A DNA stretch of 64,000 nt from NCBI GenBank assembly GCA_964017185.1, contig OZ024870.1:34309621-34373620 (forward strand), given 5' to 3'. A program made the translations under genes and the position numbers. The stretch comes from Rugalucina vietnamica. Its lineage: Eukaryota; Mollusca; Bivalvia; Lucinida; Lucinidae. The notes beneath the pieces were generated by a model. That model had not been told where the DNA came from and did not search any database. It was given only the letters and a program-made list of their open reading frames with translations. Of this stretch, positions 25,501 to 40,500 are shown in pieces; position 1 is the first letter of the stretch, and each line of letters begins with the position of its first letter.

Positions 25501-28500
25501 TTTTTTCAGAATTACCTACCTTCAGTCCATTTGCCCATTTCCTGCAAGTTTTACCTTTCAAATGATATTTTAACAATTTTCCCCATTCAAATGCATGGGC
25601 CACCTATGTTGACCTTGCCGTAAAATAAGTCAAGGTCATCCAAAGGTCATTATTTATAAACACATTGTAGTACTCTAGTCCCAAATGCTTCATGCCAAGT
25701 TTCGTTGAAATCGGTCCAGTGGTTCCAGAGAAGAAGAATTTTGAAGGGTTTATACCATATATGGGCATGGCAGCCATCTTGGTCATGTGACCTGGATTAT
25801 TTATAAACACATTGGTTCACCCTTCCCATAGATGCTTCATATAAAATTTGGCTTTAATTGGCCAAGTGGTTTCAGAGAAGAAGATCTTTGAAAATGGTGG
25901 ACGACGACGCCGGACGCCGGATCATGGCCATCCTATAAGCTCACCTTGTGAGCCTAACGGCTCAGGTGAGCTAATAATATTTGATGACATGAAAAGATAA
26001 AGATAGATAATGTTCAGACATTATCAGTATAAATATTAATTTTGTAAAATCTGTTATGGGAAAACACCCGACTCATGCTTTTGGTGTTCGATAGCAAGGT
26101 ATTAAGATACCTGCTATTAAGATTAGTTGTTAACCTATTAAGATACCTGCTGTTTAAATCTTATTAAGATTAAATTTATTAAGATACCTGCTGTTTAAAT
26201 TTTAAAAATATTCCGATTCAAAACTATAGCTTTGCTGATGTGTGATTTGTTTTGTGGTCTTTCAGAGAGGAAAGCTATACACTTAAAATGCACAAATATC
26301 TTGAGAAAGTATGTTCACATACCTGTCTATGTTTTCTCCAAGCACAGTAGTTCTGTAACTGGTCAAAACATTTCTGCATCAAAGTCAATCTGGAAGAAAT
26401 AGAAATGAGCCGCTGCATGGGAAAACCAACAATCTGCATAGGCGAAAACAAAAGCACAGATCAGCTTCGCAGTAACTGCGAAGCTGATCAGCACCTTTGT
26501 TTTCGCTACACGGATAGTACCATTCCTCGACTTTCTTAATCCAAAATTTCCAGCCTTTAGCCATATTCTGTGACTGTACAGCCTGGTTTGTGCCAGGCCT
26601 GGTGGGAACCCAAATTGTTGGTTTTCTCACGCACAAGCTGAAATAGTCCAAGCAGGTTCTACAAGCCCCTATAAGCCATAGTGCCTACTAAGTCTCTGTT
26701 TGTTTTCCTCTGTTATTGCCTAATGTCCCATTTAATATTTCTTCAATCATGTTGGGATGGAGCAAGTACTTCCTGGGTACTTAACCAATTGAATATGTCT
26801 TGCTCAAGGAAACAATGTTGCAATGGTAAGTTTTGAGCCCTTGAGTTACTGCCCTCCCCCACCAATCCCAAGTGTTTAAACTACTTGTATACCAGGGGCA
26901 TGAATTCTGTCCCACCAGGGGGCATGAATTCTGTTGCATTGGCAAGGGAGGTAATCAATTGTCATTTCAAATTTTTTTACATGATCATGAGGATTTTGTG
27001 TCAGGTAAGTCATTTGTGTAAATTTATAATGATTCTACACAATCATAATAAAATACTTTAATACCATTTAAAATTTTTATGGGGAAAATATTTACCTCCC
27101 ATGAGGCTTTTGTTGAGAAAACCCATATATTCAAACATGTTTTGGCCAGAACTTTTTTATTTGTCAACTAATTTTCAATAAGTTTTGCTGCACATCTTGC
27201 GAGACTCTAAAAGCTCAACTGTGACAAGAAAATATTTCATCTACATTCAAACAGTTGCAAAATATCTGCGAAAAACAGTTATCAGAGACTAGGAAACACA
27301 CTTTAGCTCTTCTGCTTGATATCATCACCATCTTCATACTAGCAGAATAACTTGAGTCAAAATGAACAAAACAGCAAGTTACTTAGTTCATCATGTACCG
27401 TCAGTACCTGTAGTGTTTCCTAGCTCTTCTGGTTTCCGCTATAATCTTGAGCTCTTCATTATCTTCACATCTAGACAACCACTGGTTCCAGGCTTTCAGC
27501 ATTAACTGGAGTTAGAAAAGTATCCAATAAGTGGTGTCATGAGAAAAACAACATTTTGCATATGCGAAAACAAAGGCACAGATCAGCTTTGCAGTAACTG
27601 CGAAGCTGATCAGCACCTTTGTTTTTGCTACCATGTTAGTGCAATTCCTCTTCTTTCTATATCCAAAATTTCAAGCTTCGTCAGTGACTGCACAGACTAG
27701 TTGGCGTCAGAGCTGACTGGAAACCACATTGTTGGTTTTCTAATGCCTTTGCTCAAATGAGTGGTGTCATGAGAAAGCCTGGTGAAATAATGTCATTTGG
27801 CGTGTCACCAGTAAACTATTCAGATCAGATCAGATCAGCCTGTCTTAAAAGTTTTTAAATGCACTCAATTACAATTCTATGTGCAGCCAAGGTTTTGAAA
27901 TGTAAGGTTTGGGTAGTCAAAGAATTGTAGTATTTACGGCTTGGTTTAGTTTTAAAATATCTTCTTCAGAAAGGATAAATACAGGCTTACCTACATCTGA
28001 TCCTATGGTGCCTATAGTTACACTGTTACTTATCTGAATCTTTATCATATGTGTATATATCACCGCGTCCAATCTGAACGCTGGACGAATGGTCGAAATG
28101 CCGGATCTGCGTTGTTTTAACTCCGGATTGCGGTAGTTTTAGCTGGATTCGCCGCCATTTTCGAAGGAAATATTTTCGACCAGGTAACAAAAACGTTTAT
28201 TATAAATATTAGAAGAGTTTATGCCAACGTAAGCACTAGCCTGTTCGTATCTACATACATGTCTCCAACCGCCGATTGTTCTGCTGATGCATAAGCTCCG
28301 ATAGGATATGCAAACATTCGAGGAGATTTTTGTTTTCCATGTTCGGCCATACGCTTAAATAGTGTTCGCCCCTAAACGTTTCGTACTATTGTCATTTTCT
28401 TCAAAGTACTGACAAACTGCTGGTTGATTTTGCATTTGCACATGAGACTATATCGCAAGAAGCCAATTGCTCGTGATTTTTTTGCCCGAACAAGCGTACG

Positions 28501-31500
28501 TTTCAATAAAATACCGCAAAATCAAAGTAAAGCCGGATAATACGGCAATCTAAGTTTCCACACTTGGCAAGTATTTGCACAGATTAATGTCTTGTAAGAT
28601 CTAGTGCGCAAGTGGCATGCTCATTTTTGTGCAGCATCACTTTCTTGGAACTGAGAATTTTGCTGTTTGACTGTGACCTCCAGAAATTAGTTCGACGGTC
28701 GGTTGTCATCATTGAGGATGGATTATCTTTGACTTGTTGCTTCTCAGTCAAGATAAGCCATGTACGATAAAAGTGGTTAATAGGTTTGAGTTAAAGAGGC
28801 AAGATACTGGAGCGTGTTTTGGAAGTATGCAGTGACCATAAAATCAGGTTTCAAGATGCAAAATTACTGTTATTCCCCTTGGCTTCATGTTGCCAAATCT
28901 ATAGGGTCACTGAAGAGGCTTAAGTAGCCGAAACCGCGGTATGGTCCATCCCCTTTCTCATTTTTTATGTTAACTGCTCTTAAAGGATTTCCGTTTTATT
29001 TCTATTTGCTATTACTGCCGCTGGTGTTGTGCCGTGTGGCGAACCTAGAAAGTCTCCCCGTACATAATCCATAGTGCAGATTATTTTTATCCTTTTGGTC
29101 CTTTGAGATCAGCGAGGGTATTCTGAGAAATCAGAACATCATTATCGGTTGAGATTCATTTTCTAACCTACGTTCAATATGTTTGGCATCATTTTGGATT
29201 ATACTAGTCTGTGTATCGACTACCCTGTTGAAAGATGCAAAATTACTGTTATTCCCTTTGGCTCCATGTTGCCAAATCTATAGGGTCACTGAAGAGGCTT
29301 AAGTAGCCGAAACCGCGGTATGGTCCATCCCCTTTCTCATTTATATGTTCCTTTGTTCACTCCTCTTAAAGGATCTCAGTTTTATTTTTATTTCCTCAAT
29401 ACTTCAATCGATTATGAAAAGTTATTTATGTTTAGGTAGGTCTCTTTTATAGTACTCCTACAACAAATTTACCGTTAGAAATATGACAAAAAGCATATAA
29501 TTTGCCCAGTCAAGTGAAATAAGTGTTAATTACCATATGACCGAAAATGTTGGTATACACCTATATAGGTCAAATGCATTGAGGTCAGATTTTTTCTGTT
29601 TATTGATCTACAACCCCGACCGATCGTAATTAACAGAGTAAGATTGAAAATAATTTATTTTTGTGTTTTCCCAACTCTCTAATATTTGCATATCAATAAA
29701 AATTATGCTTCTAGCAGCAAGTTCGTCTTAGACTTTGACCAATCTGAGTGCATATTTATGGTGTTCTTCTGTGTTAATATTGACAACCCAAGGCCTCTGA
29801 ACAGCAAATGAAATTATTAAGGTTACACCCTTTGGAAGCATTGAGAACTTTCAGAGGGGGTACACAAAACCAGGAATGTCAGATGGTGACATCGAATTAA
29901 GAATTTGTTTCTCTTTTAATACTGCTTGTAGCCCAATGGGAGCGATGGCTAACATGAGAGTAAGGAGGTACAGTCACTGGACGGAAGAACAAATAGTTTT
30001 TTTATTTTTACATTTTATGGGCATGATGGGCATCTTGGTCAGGTGAAATGGATTTTTAATACTTGTATTACACCTTCCTATAGATGCTTCATATAAGATT
30101 TGGCTTTGATTGGCCAAACTGTTTCAGAGGAGAAGAGGTTTAAATATTATGATAATACACATGTATATTGCCCCGGCATGGGGACAGATAAACCCCATGG
30201 TTCCAAATGTTTTACCGCCAATTTCATGCAAGATTTTGCTTTAAAAGACATTTTAACAGTTTCTCCATTCATAGGTAACGTGACCTAGGTTATATATACA
30301 TGTATAGATGCTTCGTACTTTTGGCTTAGATTGGCCAAGCTGTTTCAGTGAAGAAGATCATTGAAAATAGTTTCCCTTGTAAGGGAAAGCTGGCTTCCTG
30401 TCACGCCGTATTTTTGCGCATTTCGCTGAAAAATGTAATGCAATAATTGTTAGAATCAATTATATTTTCATTTACAGTACAGTATTTCATTATTATATTC
30501 AATTTCATATCAGAGAAAACGAGACATGTTCAATCATGTTTGATCTACTTAAACCGCATCTGATTTATTATTGCAAGACCCAAAGGTCTAGCTTAGAACA
30601 ATTGATGAATATCGATGTCTCTATCTCTTGTTATTAATCTGTTGTAAATATTAATAAGTCAAGCTTTCATACATGTACAAATAAGTGATTCTGCTCAAAC
30701 ATGAGCATTCCACCTGCATACTAGACCTTACAAGACATTAATCTATGCAAATACTTGACAAGTTTGGAAACTCAGATTGCCGTATTATACGGCGTTACTT
30801 TGATTTTGCGGTATTTTATTGAAACGTACACTTGTTCGGGCAAAAGATCACGAGCAATTGGATTCTCACGATATAGTTTCTTGTACAAATGCAAAATCAA
30901 CCAGCAGTTTGTCAATACTTTGAAGAAAATGACAATAGTACGAAACGTTTAGGGGCGAACACTATTTAAGCGTATGGCCGAACATGGAAAACAAAAATCT
31001 CCTCGAATGTTTGCATATCCTAGCGGAGCTTATGCATCAGCAGGACAATCGGTGGTTAGAGACATGTATGTAGATCCGAACAGGCTAGTGCTTACGTTGG
31101 CAAGGCGGTTCTAACGAGTACCCACAATCTATGTTTTGGAGCAAAAATAAGAAAAATAGGTATACCCCTGCATACTCCAGTTTTGCTATATAAAAGTGGG
31201 GTTCAAGAGGGTATACATTGCACGGACATGTTTTCCTGATGATTTGATTGATATCAGTGCTGCTTTTTTGCTGCTAGGTTACCCTGATGAAGTTTTGTGC
31301 CTTTGTTTTTGCAATAATGGACATTCTTAAGATGGAAAATCAGTTAAATAAAGAATAATAAACAGTCTGATCAGAATTTGCTGCATACTTCCTAGGTATA
31401 AACCATAAGAATCTATGTGGGGGAGCGAATAATTCTGTTGATTTTACACACCCTGTGCTAAATATTTCCTCAAGCTTACCATCTTATTCCTGTGTTGTTG

Positions 31501-34500
31501 AGCCAAGTCCAGTCTCATTGCCTTTAGTCTCCTCTGTACAACACATAGTCTGAACCCAGTCAGGCCTGCCATCTACGAATATACAAACATAATGTGTTAA
31601 ATTATTCTTCAAATCTGCCACATCTTTAGCAGCACTGTATCTATAGTCCTGGACCCAGTTGTTCAAAATTAATGACATCATTATTTAACGATTTGTTAAA
31701 ATTTCAAACAAGAATATTACATATTTTTTGTTGAAACAAATGTGAGAATCCTTTGCATTGCAGTGTATTTGCTTATGTAGTCGACATTGACTTAACGAGC
31801 TGAGGTCTTGACAAAGACGGTAAGCTAACGACTGGCCCCTACTGTTTAGTCAGCAAGTCTTATGGTCATACATCTTATCACACACAGGAAACAGACAAGC
31901 CTGTCATAAATAAAGAAACATTAAAGAAACTAGAAATGCGTGTTTGTAAAACACTATGCCCCCAACTGTATGCTTGTCCCTAAACTGGCAGTTTGTATGA
32001 ACCATTTATTTCATTCAAATGAAAAAAAAAAAAAAAAAAAAAAAAAAATCCTGAAGAAGCTGTTGGATTGCCATCTGTTTTGACCTTCATCCTGAAACAG
32101 AATGTAAGCTTTTTGCAGACAAGTTTGAAATGGAGTAAAAATTAAAAAAAAAGTAATTTTATCAACATTTGACGGAAAGTCCTCAAAAGTTAATCATGTG
32201 ATCTTCCTCTCAGCCCCAACCAGTATGCCAAATATGAAAGCTCTAGCTCAAATACTTTTTGAGGTATCTTGCACACAAGATTTTCAAATTTGGTTTTCTA
32301 AGGGACATAATTCCAAAAAGGGGCATAACTTGGACATGAAAAAAAATATGGGTCAACAATTTTTCCATGAGAAATCTGTATATGGAATTTCAAAACCCTA
32401 GCATTCACCGTTCAAAAGTTTCAAATTTCACCGAAAAGTGGAAAATTAATCAAAATTTAAAATTCCATATTTTTGTCAAAATTTGATAGAGCGTTCTCAA
32501 AAGTTGATCAGGTCATCTACACCTCAGCCCCAACCAGTATACCAAATATGAAGGCTCTAGCTTAAATACTTTTTGAGATATCTTGCACACAAGATTTTCA
32601 AGTTTTGTTTTCAAAGGGACATAACTCAGAAAAGGGGAATAACACGGACATGAAAAAAAATACGGGTCAACTATTTTTTCATGAGGAATACATATATGAA
32701 ATTTCAAATCTCTAGCATGCACCATTCAGAAGTTAACAGATGCACAGACAGACAGACAGACAAGCCGAAAGCAATATGCCCTTCCAACTTTTTCAAATTT
32801 GGGGCATAAAAATGTCTTAAGGATTCCCAACCACCTATGACAGATATAGTTATGACACAAACCAAGTTGCATAACTGAAGAAAAGTTGCTAGACAACATA
32901 CTTCAGATTTAGGAAATCTCTAACAGAAGACAGAAGTTAACAGCTGTCAGAGGTGATATTAAGACTGTCATGTATTACAAACAGACTGTTTTTAGACAAC
33001 CCTCCCAGAAGCAGATACCAGTACTTAGTGCACATTCTTCGACCATTGACTTACCCCTGCTCTAGTTGAATGAATGGAAACAGGAGAATGGCCCTAGAAA
33101 TACTATGATTTCATGATTAAAACCTCATGAAAGAATCCACCAAAGTTTGGTAAATCTCGAGTCTGACTATCTTGGAGTCAGACATGCTATTAACTCAGCT
33201 ACCAGGCCCCATCATAGAATGTTTCAGAGTAGAGAGATTTATATATATCAAAATAGTAAAAATAAAGGTAAGGGCCAGAACTGACAGAAGCCAAAAGGTT
33301 AGGTGTATCTTGATGCAACAAATATGAGCCTCCTCATGAGAAAACCAACAATCTGCATATGCGAAAACAAAGACGCAAATCAGCTTCGCCTTTTTTCGGG
33401 CATTTTCACAATGCCTTTTGTTTTCGCTACACAGATAGTACACTTCCTCCTCTTCCTAAATCCGAAATTTCAAGCTTCTAGCCTGCTTCTGTGATTGTAA
33501 AGCCTGATTTGTGTCAGACCCGTTCGAAAACCACATTGGTGGTTTTCCCATGAGGCGGCTCAATTATTATAACTTACCATTAACTTTCTATCATAGTGAT
33601 TTTCAGCATCAGCTATCATCAACTGTTTCTCATTCTGCAAGTGGACATCTTCATGGTGTTAAGGGCATCAGTTTAATTCAATAAATCAGCATCATTTAAG
33701 AAAATTCATTTGAGCCGCCTCGTGGGAAAACCAACAATGTGTTTTCCAAACAGGTCCGACAAAAACCGGCCTGTACAAGCACAGAAAATAGCTAGAAGCT
33801 TGAAATTTTGGATTTAAGTAGAAGAGGAATTATACTATCCAAGTAGTGAAAACAAAGGCGCTGATCAGCTTCACGGTTACCGCAAAGCTGATCTGCGTCT
33901 TTGTTTTTGCCTATGCAGATTGTTGGTTTTCCCATGAGGTGGCTCATTTGTCTGGAACAAATCAACAACAAAGCCTTCAAGGCATTCCATGCATACAGTC
34001 AGACTCATACATGCGATACATCTGAAAAGCCAAATAGGAAGATTAACTTTTCAAAATAGGGAGAACAATTAAACAATAAATGAAACAATTGATTTCAAAT
34101 AGGGAGATCTGAAATTTGAAATAGGCAGATGTATAAGTTATATAGGGAAAATAGGTAAATTTGCTCAAAAATAGGGAGATTCCTCCGAAATAGAGAGATA
34201 TCACATTACTGTATGGTCAAACTTTGTTAAAACAATGTTATATTTTTTTATTATTTTTTTCCATTTCCAACCCGGTCAGACACAAACCAGACAGCGTAAT
34301 GTCTAATTCTAAGGCGTTTACTAAAAATAGGGAATTTAAGCATCATATGCGAACGAACCGTAATTGTGACCATCGGCCTCCCTTTTTATAAGAAACACAA
34401 GTCCGATAGGAAATAAACATGTATTGTTGCGTTTTGTCGGTTGTTTTTGTAGCTACGACAGATTCAAGAAGTGTGAAAATAAAATTGTTAAAGACTGGGA

Positions 34501-37500
34501 TAGGAAATTTATTGGCACCTGCATATTGTTTATATAGGCATGACAGAATTTACGAAGTGTGAAAATCAGATTATTAAAGACTGCTGTTAGACATAATATT
34601 GTCACATGTTGCTGTTTTGTTTTTATAGGCACGACAGAATCGACGGTCAGCGGGTGGAAAAAAGATGAAGAGAAGCTACGCAGCATGGTTCAAGACCTAG
34701 AAGACACCGGGCTAAAGAGAAAACGTGCGCGGCTCGCTCAAGATACACAGCTAGATGCAGCGGTCCACCAGTGGTTCGTTCAAGCTCGGGCAGAGGGGTT
34801 GCCGATATCCGGTCCGCTGATTCAAGGCCAGGCTACGAAGTTCAACGAAGCCCTGAATGGTAAAGAAACGTCGTTCGTGGCTAGCACCGGGTGGCTCCAG
34901 CGCTTCAAGGATCGACACGGCATCTCACAAGTCAGCATCGCCGGTGAAGTGAGATCAGCTGATACAGAGGCGGCTCAGTCCTATCCAGAGAAGCTGCGTG
35001 AGATCATCGAAGAAGGTGGCTACACACAGGAACAGATCTACAACTGCAACGAGACTGGTCTATGCTACAAGATGCTCCCTAACAAGACACTCGCCATGAA
35101 GAACGACCCACACAAGCACGAGGGCTTCAAGAAGATAAAAGACCGCGTTACTCTACTCTTCATTGTCAACAAGACCGGTAGCCACAAAGTAAGACCACTG
35201 TGTATCGGGAAGTCGCAGAATCCTAGCTGTTTCCACCATATCAACATATCTACCCTGCCATTCAGCTACGACGCCAGCAAGAATGCGTGGATGACATCAT
35301 CTATCTTCGAGAGGTGGTTCCACAAGGAGTTTGTGCCGGCGGTCCGTAAACACCTACGACAGCAACGACTGGAGACCAAGGCACTACTGCTGTTAGACAA
35401 CTGTCCAGCGCACCCGCCAGCGGAGAACCTGGTGAGCAGGTGTGGCAAGATCCGGGTCACTACATCCATGATCCAGCCGCTAGACCAGTGTATCATCTCC
35501 ACCTTCAAGATGCTGTATCGACGTGAGCTGATGAAGAAGATCGTGAATGCCGACGGACCAGTTCAAGACAGCCTCAAAGCCATCAACGTCAAAGAGATGA
35601 TTCACCTCTCTGGACAGAGATGGGATGGCGTGAAACCCGCGTCTATAGAGAAGTGCTGGATGAAAGGTCTGGGTCCAGTCTTTGTCGTCCCTGAGGAAGC
35701 TACCGTCGACAACCACGCCGCCAACGACGACAGTGACGACGACGACGAAGAATTCGAGGGGTTCTCTGCTGCTGATCTGGAGGAGGTGCAGAGAAAGCTA
35801 GAGTTCATGCCAGACGAGATCAGACAGTGGCTAAACATTGACAACAACTGTCCGATGTTCGAACACGTGTCCGACGAAGACATCATCAACAACGTCACGA
35901 GCCCCGCAGCTGATGACACGTGCACCGACGAAGAGGTTAACGACAAAGCCGATGAGATCTGTGAGCCTCCTCGTAAAGTTGCTGAGGCTATCCAGGGACT
36001 TGAAACAGCGTTACGGTGGTTAGAATCTGTGAAAGTGTTACATACGAGGAACCTGTTAGACTTCGCCAGAAGCAAGCGAGAGACTGGAAGAAAGCAGCTA
36101 AAACTGGACCAGTTTTTTGTTCGCAAGTGATTTGTAGTGCTGATAAACTGTGAGAACTCATCTAAGTTCTGTGATTTACATGTATGTGCTGTAACAAAGT
36201 GATTTAATCATTGTTTGTGAAAAGTGCTGTGCAACATTGGATTACAAATTCCTTTACATGTAGGCCAATATTTTGTGATAAAACTTTCGTGCATAAATTC
36301 TAGTGCTTTAACCAGATAAAATTTGGAATATTTTATTATCTTTAATTTAAAAATGTTCAAAATGAGTGACACAGTGAATCACAATGTTCGGTTGTGTAGA
36401 ATGCATGCTTAACGGACTTTGGTGACGTTAATTTGTGAACTGTTTCGTCGGTGAATAAAATGAAAACTTTAATGCAAATGTCAGATGCTAGTAGCAATTT
36501 CTAGTGAATATATGCTTATGTTTGTTGAAACTTGTTTTCTTGCTGGTTTTTTTACTTTTTTTTCATTAAAACTAGAAAAAGTGCCTTGAGAGGCACGTAT
36601 ACCCCCGGCTGATAGCCACCAAGCCCCCTTCCCTACCCCCTACCTAAGCAATCTGGCACATGCTCACCCCTGACATTGAACCTCACATCACCAACGAAAA
36701 ACAGTACCCTTATCAAGTACATTTTAGAAACCACCAAGCCCCCTTCCCTACCCCCTACCTAAACTACCCGGCACATGCTCACCCCTGACATTGAACCTCA
36801 CATCACCAACGCAAAACAGCACCCTCATCAAGTACATTTTAAAAATAAGCAGTGTAAAGTACATGTACTTTACATACAAACATGGGGAAGTGTAGTTTTA
36901 GAATGACATATCTATTTTAGAGCGGTATACAGAGCTGACGTGTATACCCAATCTAGGACATAAGCGCGGACATTTTGGGTCAGGTCCTCAGTCCTAGATT
37001 GAAATGAAATTAGAATGTCATTCTTAAAAAAAAAAAAAAATTAAGATGTCCTAGATTTTGACCTCTAGCCCCACCCCCAGCATGTGCCCTAGTGTCTAAT
37101 GTCATGAGAAACAAGGCAAACCTTATAGAGTACCTATGGGGCAAGTATGAATGACTTCTTAACATGATAGTAAAAAAAAGTACAGAAAATACAATTATTA
37201 AAGAAGTTCTAGATTTTAACCTCTAGCCCCCCCCCCCCCCCCCCCCACTCCCCCTGCACATAGACCCTGGAGTCTGAATCTTACATGGTACCTATGGTCT
37301 AAGTATAAATGCGTTCTGGCAAGACTTAGTGGATGTCAAGAAAACAGACTTACAGAAAGTTTATCATGGTATATATCATATAAAAATGTGTCCTAGATTT
37401 TGACCTCTAGCCCCACCCCTGGGGACGGTAACCAGGATTTGGTGACATTGAATATGAAAGCAAACCCTAAAGAGTATCTATGAACTATATAAGAATACAT

Positions 37501-40500
37501 TCCTATGATTGTTTGTTAAGATATGAACTTAAGAGAAGAAACATTAACATTGTAAACAGCACATTTTAAAGGTGACCTGAATTTTGACCTCCAGCCCCAC
37601 CCCCGGGCATGGACCCTGGGGTCCGAACTCATGGAAACAAAGCAAACCCTATAGGGTACCTATGGTCCAAATATGAATAGTTTCTGACCATTGATTCATG
37701 AGATATACACCTCTAGAGAAACTTTAACCAAAACTTTGACATAAATTCTACGAACGTTCCGGAATTACGAACGAAGAAACGAACTAACGAACGAACGAAC
37801 GAACATACGAACGGACGAACGGAAAAGCGAAAACTATATACCCGTCGGCATAAATGCCGGGGGTATAATTACTGATCTTTTGTTCATTGTTGATGTTGTC
37901 TATTACCGGATATATTTCGCCTAGTGATGCTGTACCTGAACACCGTAGTGTTTGTTTACAGAATCACCGGGTAACTTCCAATATGGCGTCAATGGGAATG
38001 AAAAATACAAACCGCTTGATATTTTAGCGTCTTTTATTTATAAGACTGAACAATAATAGGAATTAATGAACAGGAATTAATTCGTAAGTGTTAATCTGTC
38101 TAGCAATGCATTGATTCTGGTCAAGAACCGTTATTTCTGTCAAAATTCACCTCGATACACAAAAATCCCCACCCATATGGACAAAGGCAATGTCTGTCGA
38201 ACTTTTCTTGGAGGCCCCGACCCCCGATCACTTTAACGCGTTTCAGATATAACCTGTCGAGATTTATGGACCCCGACCACCGCGTTATAATTCGGTTGAC
38301 CTGTAATGGAATATTTGACTTCTGGTGGAAATTGTGGGGACTGATATTTTTTCTATCAAAATTACCACTATGCCTTTTAGAGGAAAACACACCCAACACA
38401 CCCAACACCGACTGTAATGGGAACAAATCTGACTTTTCATGCATTTCCCTGTTTAGATTTTACCACAGGACATTGACGTTTAATGTCCAGAAGCAAAATA
38501 AAAGGTCCAAAGCGCCCTAAAACCCCATTTTTCTCAATTGTTGAGCGTAGGGGGTTTTAGGGCGCTTTGGACCTGTGACTTGACATAGAAGAATATTTGA
38601 CAATTTATTTACTTCATTCACAACTTGCTGGCAAACAGTAAAAGATTGACAGGTAACCAGAGGACCATTGGTCCTGAAATCGCTCACCTGAGATTCGGTT
38701 TTGCATAACCTTTAGCTAAGGTCATGTTGGTCAATGTAAAAAGTAAACTTGACCTCTAATACTCAAATAATTAATGAAAATTTACCTTTTTGGGGGCCCC
38801 AGCAACCAATCAAAATAAAGCATTAGGGCAAAAGTAATATAAAACATAGAGGACTACTAAATAAACATTTCTGCAAAATCCCAATTATAAGTCTATGGAA
38901 ACTGAAAGTTGCCAAAGCAACCAGAGTTCTTATCTGACTGGAACAAAAAAACAACTTTTTTGTAGAGGCTAATGCCAGGAACATGTATGCAAAGTATCAG
39001 CTTCATAAAGCAAACAGTTTCTGAGAAGAAGATTTTTGAAGATTTTTTTCGAAAATTTGCCCTTTTTTGGGCCCCATCAACCAATCAAAATAAGCAATCA
39101 GGATGAAGGTCATCTGAAACGTAGTGCATTACTCAATAAACATTTCTCTATAAATAAAATTCGAATATCTCCAATGAGACTGCAGAAATAGCAAATTTTC
39201 ACTTTTCCCATTATAAGACACTGGAAACTGAAAGTAGCCATAGCAACCACAGTTCTTATCTGACTGAAACAAAAAACATTTTTTTGTAGAGGCTAATGCC
39301 AGGAACATGTATGCAAAGTATCAGCTTCCTAAAGCAAACAGTTTCTGAAAAGAAGATTTTTAAAGATTTTTTTTTCGAAAATTTGCCCTTTTTGGGGCCC
39401 AGCAACCAATCAAATAAGTGATCAGGATGAAGGTCATCTGAAACGTAGTGCATTACTCAATAAACATTTCTCTAAAAATAAAAATGAGACTGCAAAAATA
39501 GCAAATTTTCACTGTTCCCATTATAAGTCTATGGAAACTGAAAGTGGCTATAGCAACCAGAGTTCTTATCTGACTGGAACAATAAACCTTTTTGTAGAGG
39601 CTAATGCCAGGAACATGTATGCAAAGTATCAGCTTCATAAAGCAAACAGTTTCTGAGAAGAAGATTTTTAAAGATTTTTTTTGAAAATTTGCCCTTTTTG
39701 GGGCCCCATCAACCAATCAAAATAAGCGATCAGGATGAAGGTCATCTGAAACGTAGTGCATTACTCAATAAACATTTCTCTAAAAACAAAATTCGAATAT
39801 CTCCATTGACACTGCAGAAATAGCAAATTTTCACTTTTCCCATTATAAGTCTATGGAAACTGAAAGTTGCCATCGCAACCAGAGTTCTTATCTGACTGGA
39901 ACAAAAAAAAACAACAACTTTTTTTGTAGAGGCTAATGCCAGGAACATGTATGCAAAGTATCAACTTCATAAAGCAAACAATTTCTAAGAAGAAGATTTT
40001 TAAAGATTTTTTTTTTCGAAAATTTGCCCTTTTTTGGGCCCCAGCAACCAATCAAAATAAGCGATCAGGATGAAGGTCATCTGAAACATAGTGCATTACT
40101 CAATAAACATTTCTCTAAAAATAAAATTCAAATATCTCCAATGAGACTGCAGAAATAGCAAATTTTCACTTTTCCCATTATAAGTCTATGGAAACTGAAA
40201 GTAGTCATAGCAACCAGAGTTTTTATGTGACTGGAACAAAAAACAACTTTTTTGTAGTGGCTCATGCCAGGAACATGTATGCAAAGTATCAGCTTCATAA
40301 AGCAAACAGTTTCTGAGGAGAAGATTTTTAAAGATTTTTTCGAAAATTTGTTTTTTTGGGGGGCCCCAGCAACCAATCAAAATAAGCGATCAGGATGAAG
40401 GTCATCTGAAACGTAGAGCACTACTCAATAAACATTTCTCTAAAAATAAAACTCAAATATCTCCAATGAGAAAGCAAAAATTTGCAATTTCCACTTTTTT

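Noticed and set aside
34000..34040. Possible missing SFI1 exon (minus strand, after CTTTTCAG at about 34,030)
   Set aside because: The phase needed to join exon 7 runs into two TGA stops before the SFI1-like AWNALKALL stretch, and no good donor follows. At most a broken exon.
35602..36126. 174-codon minus frame opposite the transposase
   Set aside because: Shadow of the GC-rich coding strand; Ser-rich composition mirrors the Asp/Glu-rich sense protein.
38893..40376. Series of similar minus frames (about 60-87 codons) in P5
   Set aside because: They are the same repeat unit read six times; stops and frameshifts differ between units, so not a repeat protein.
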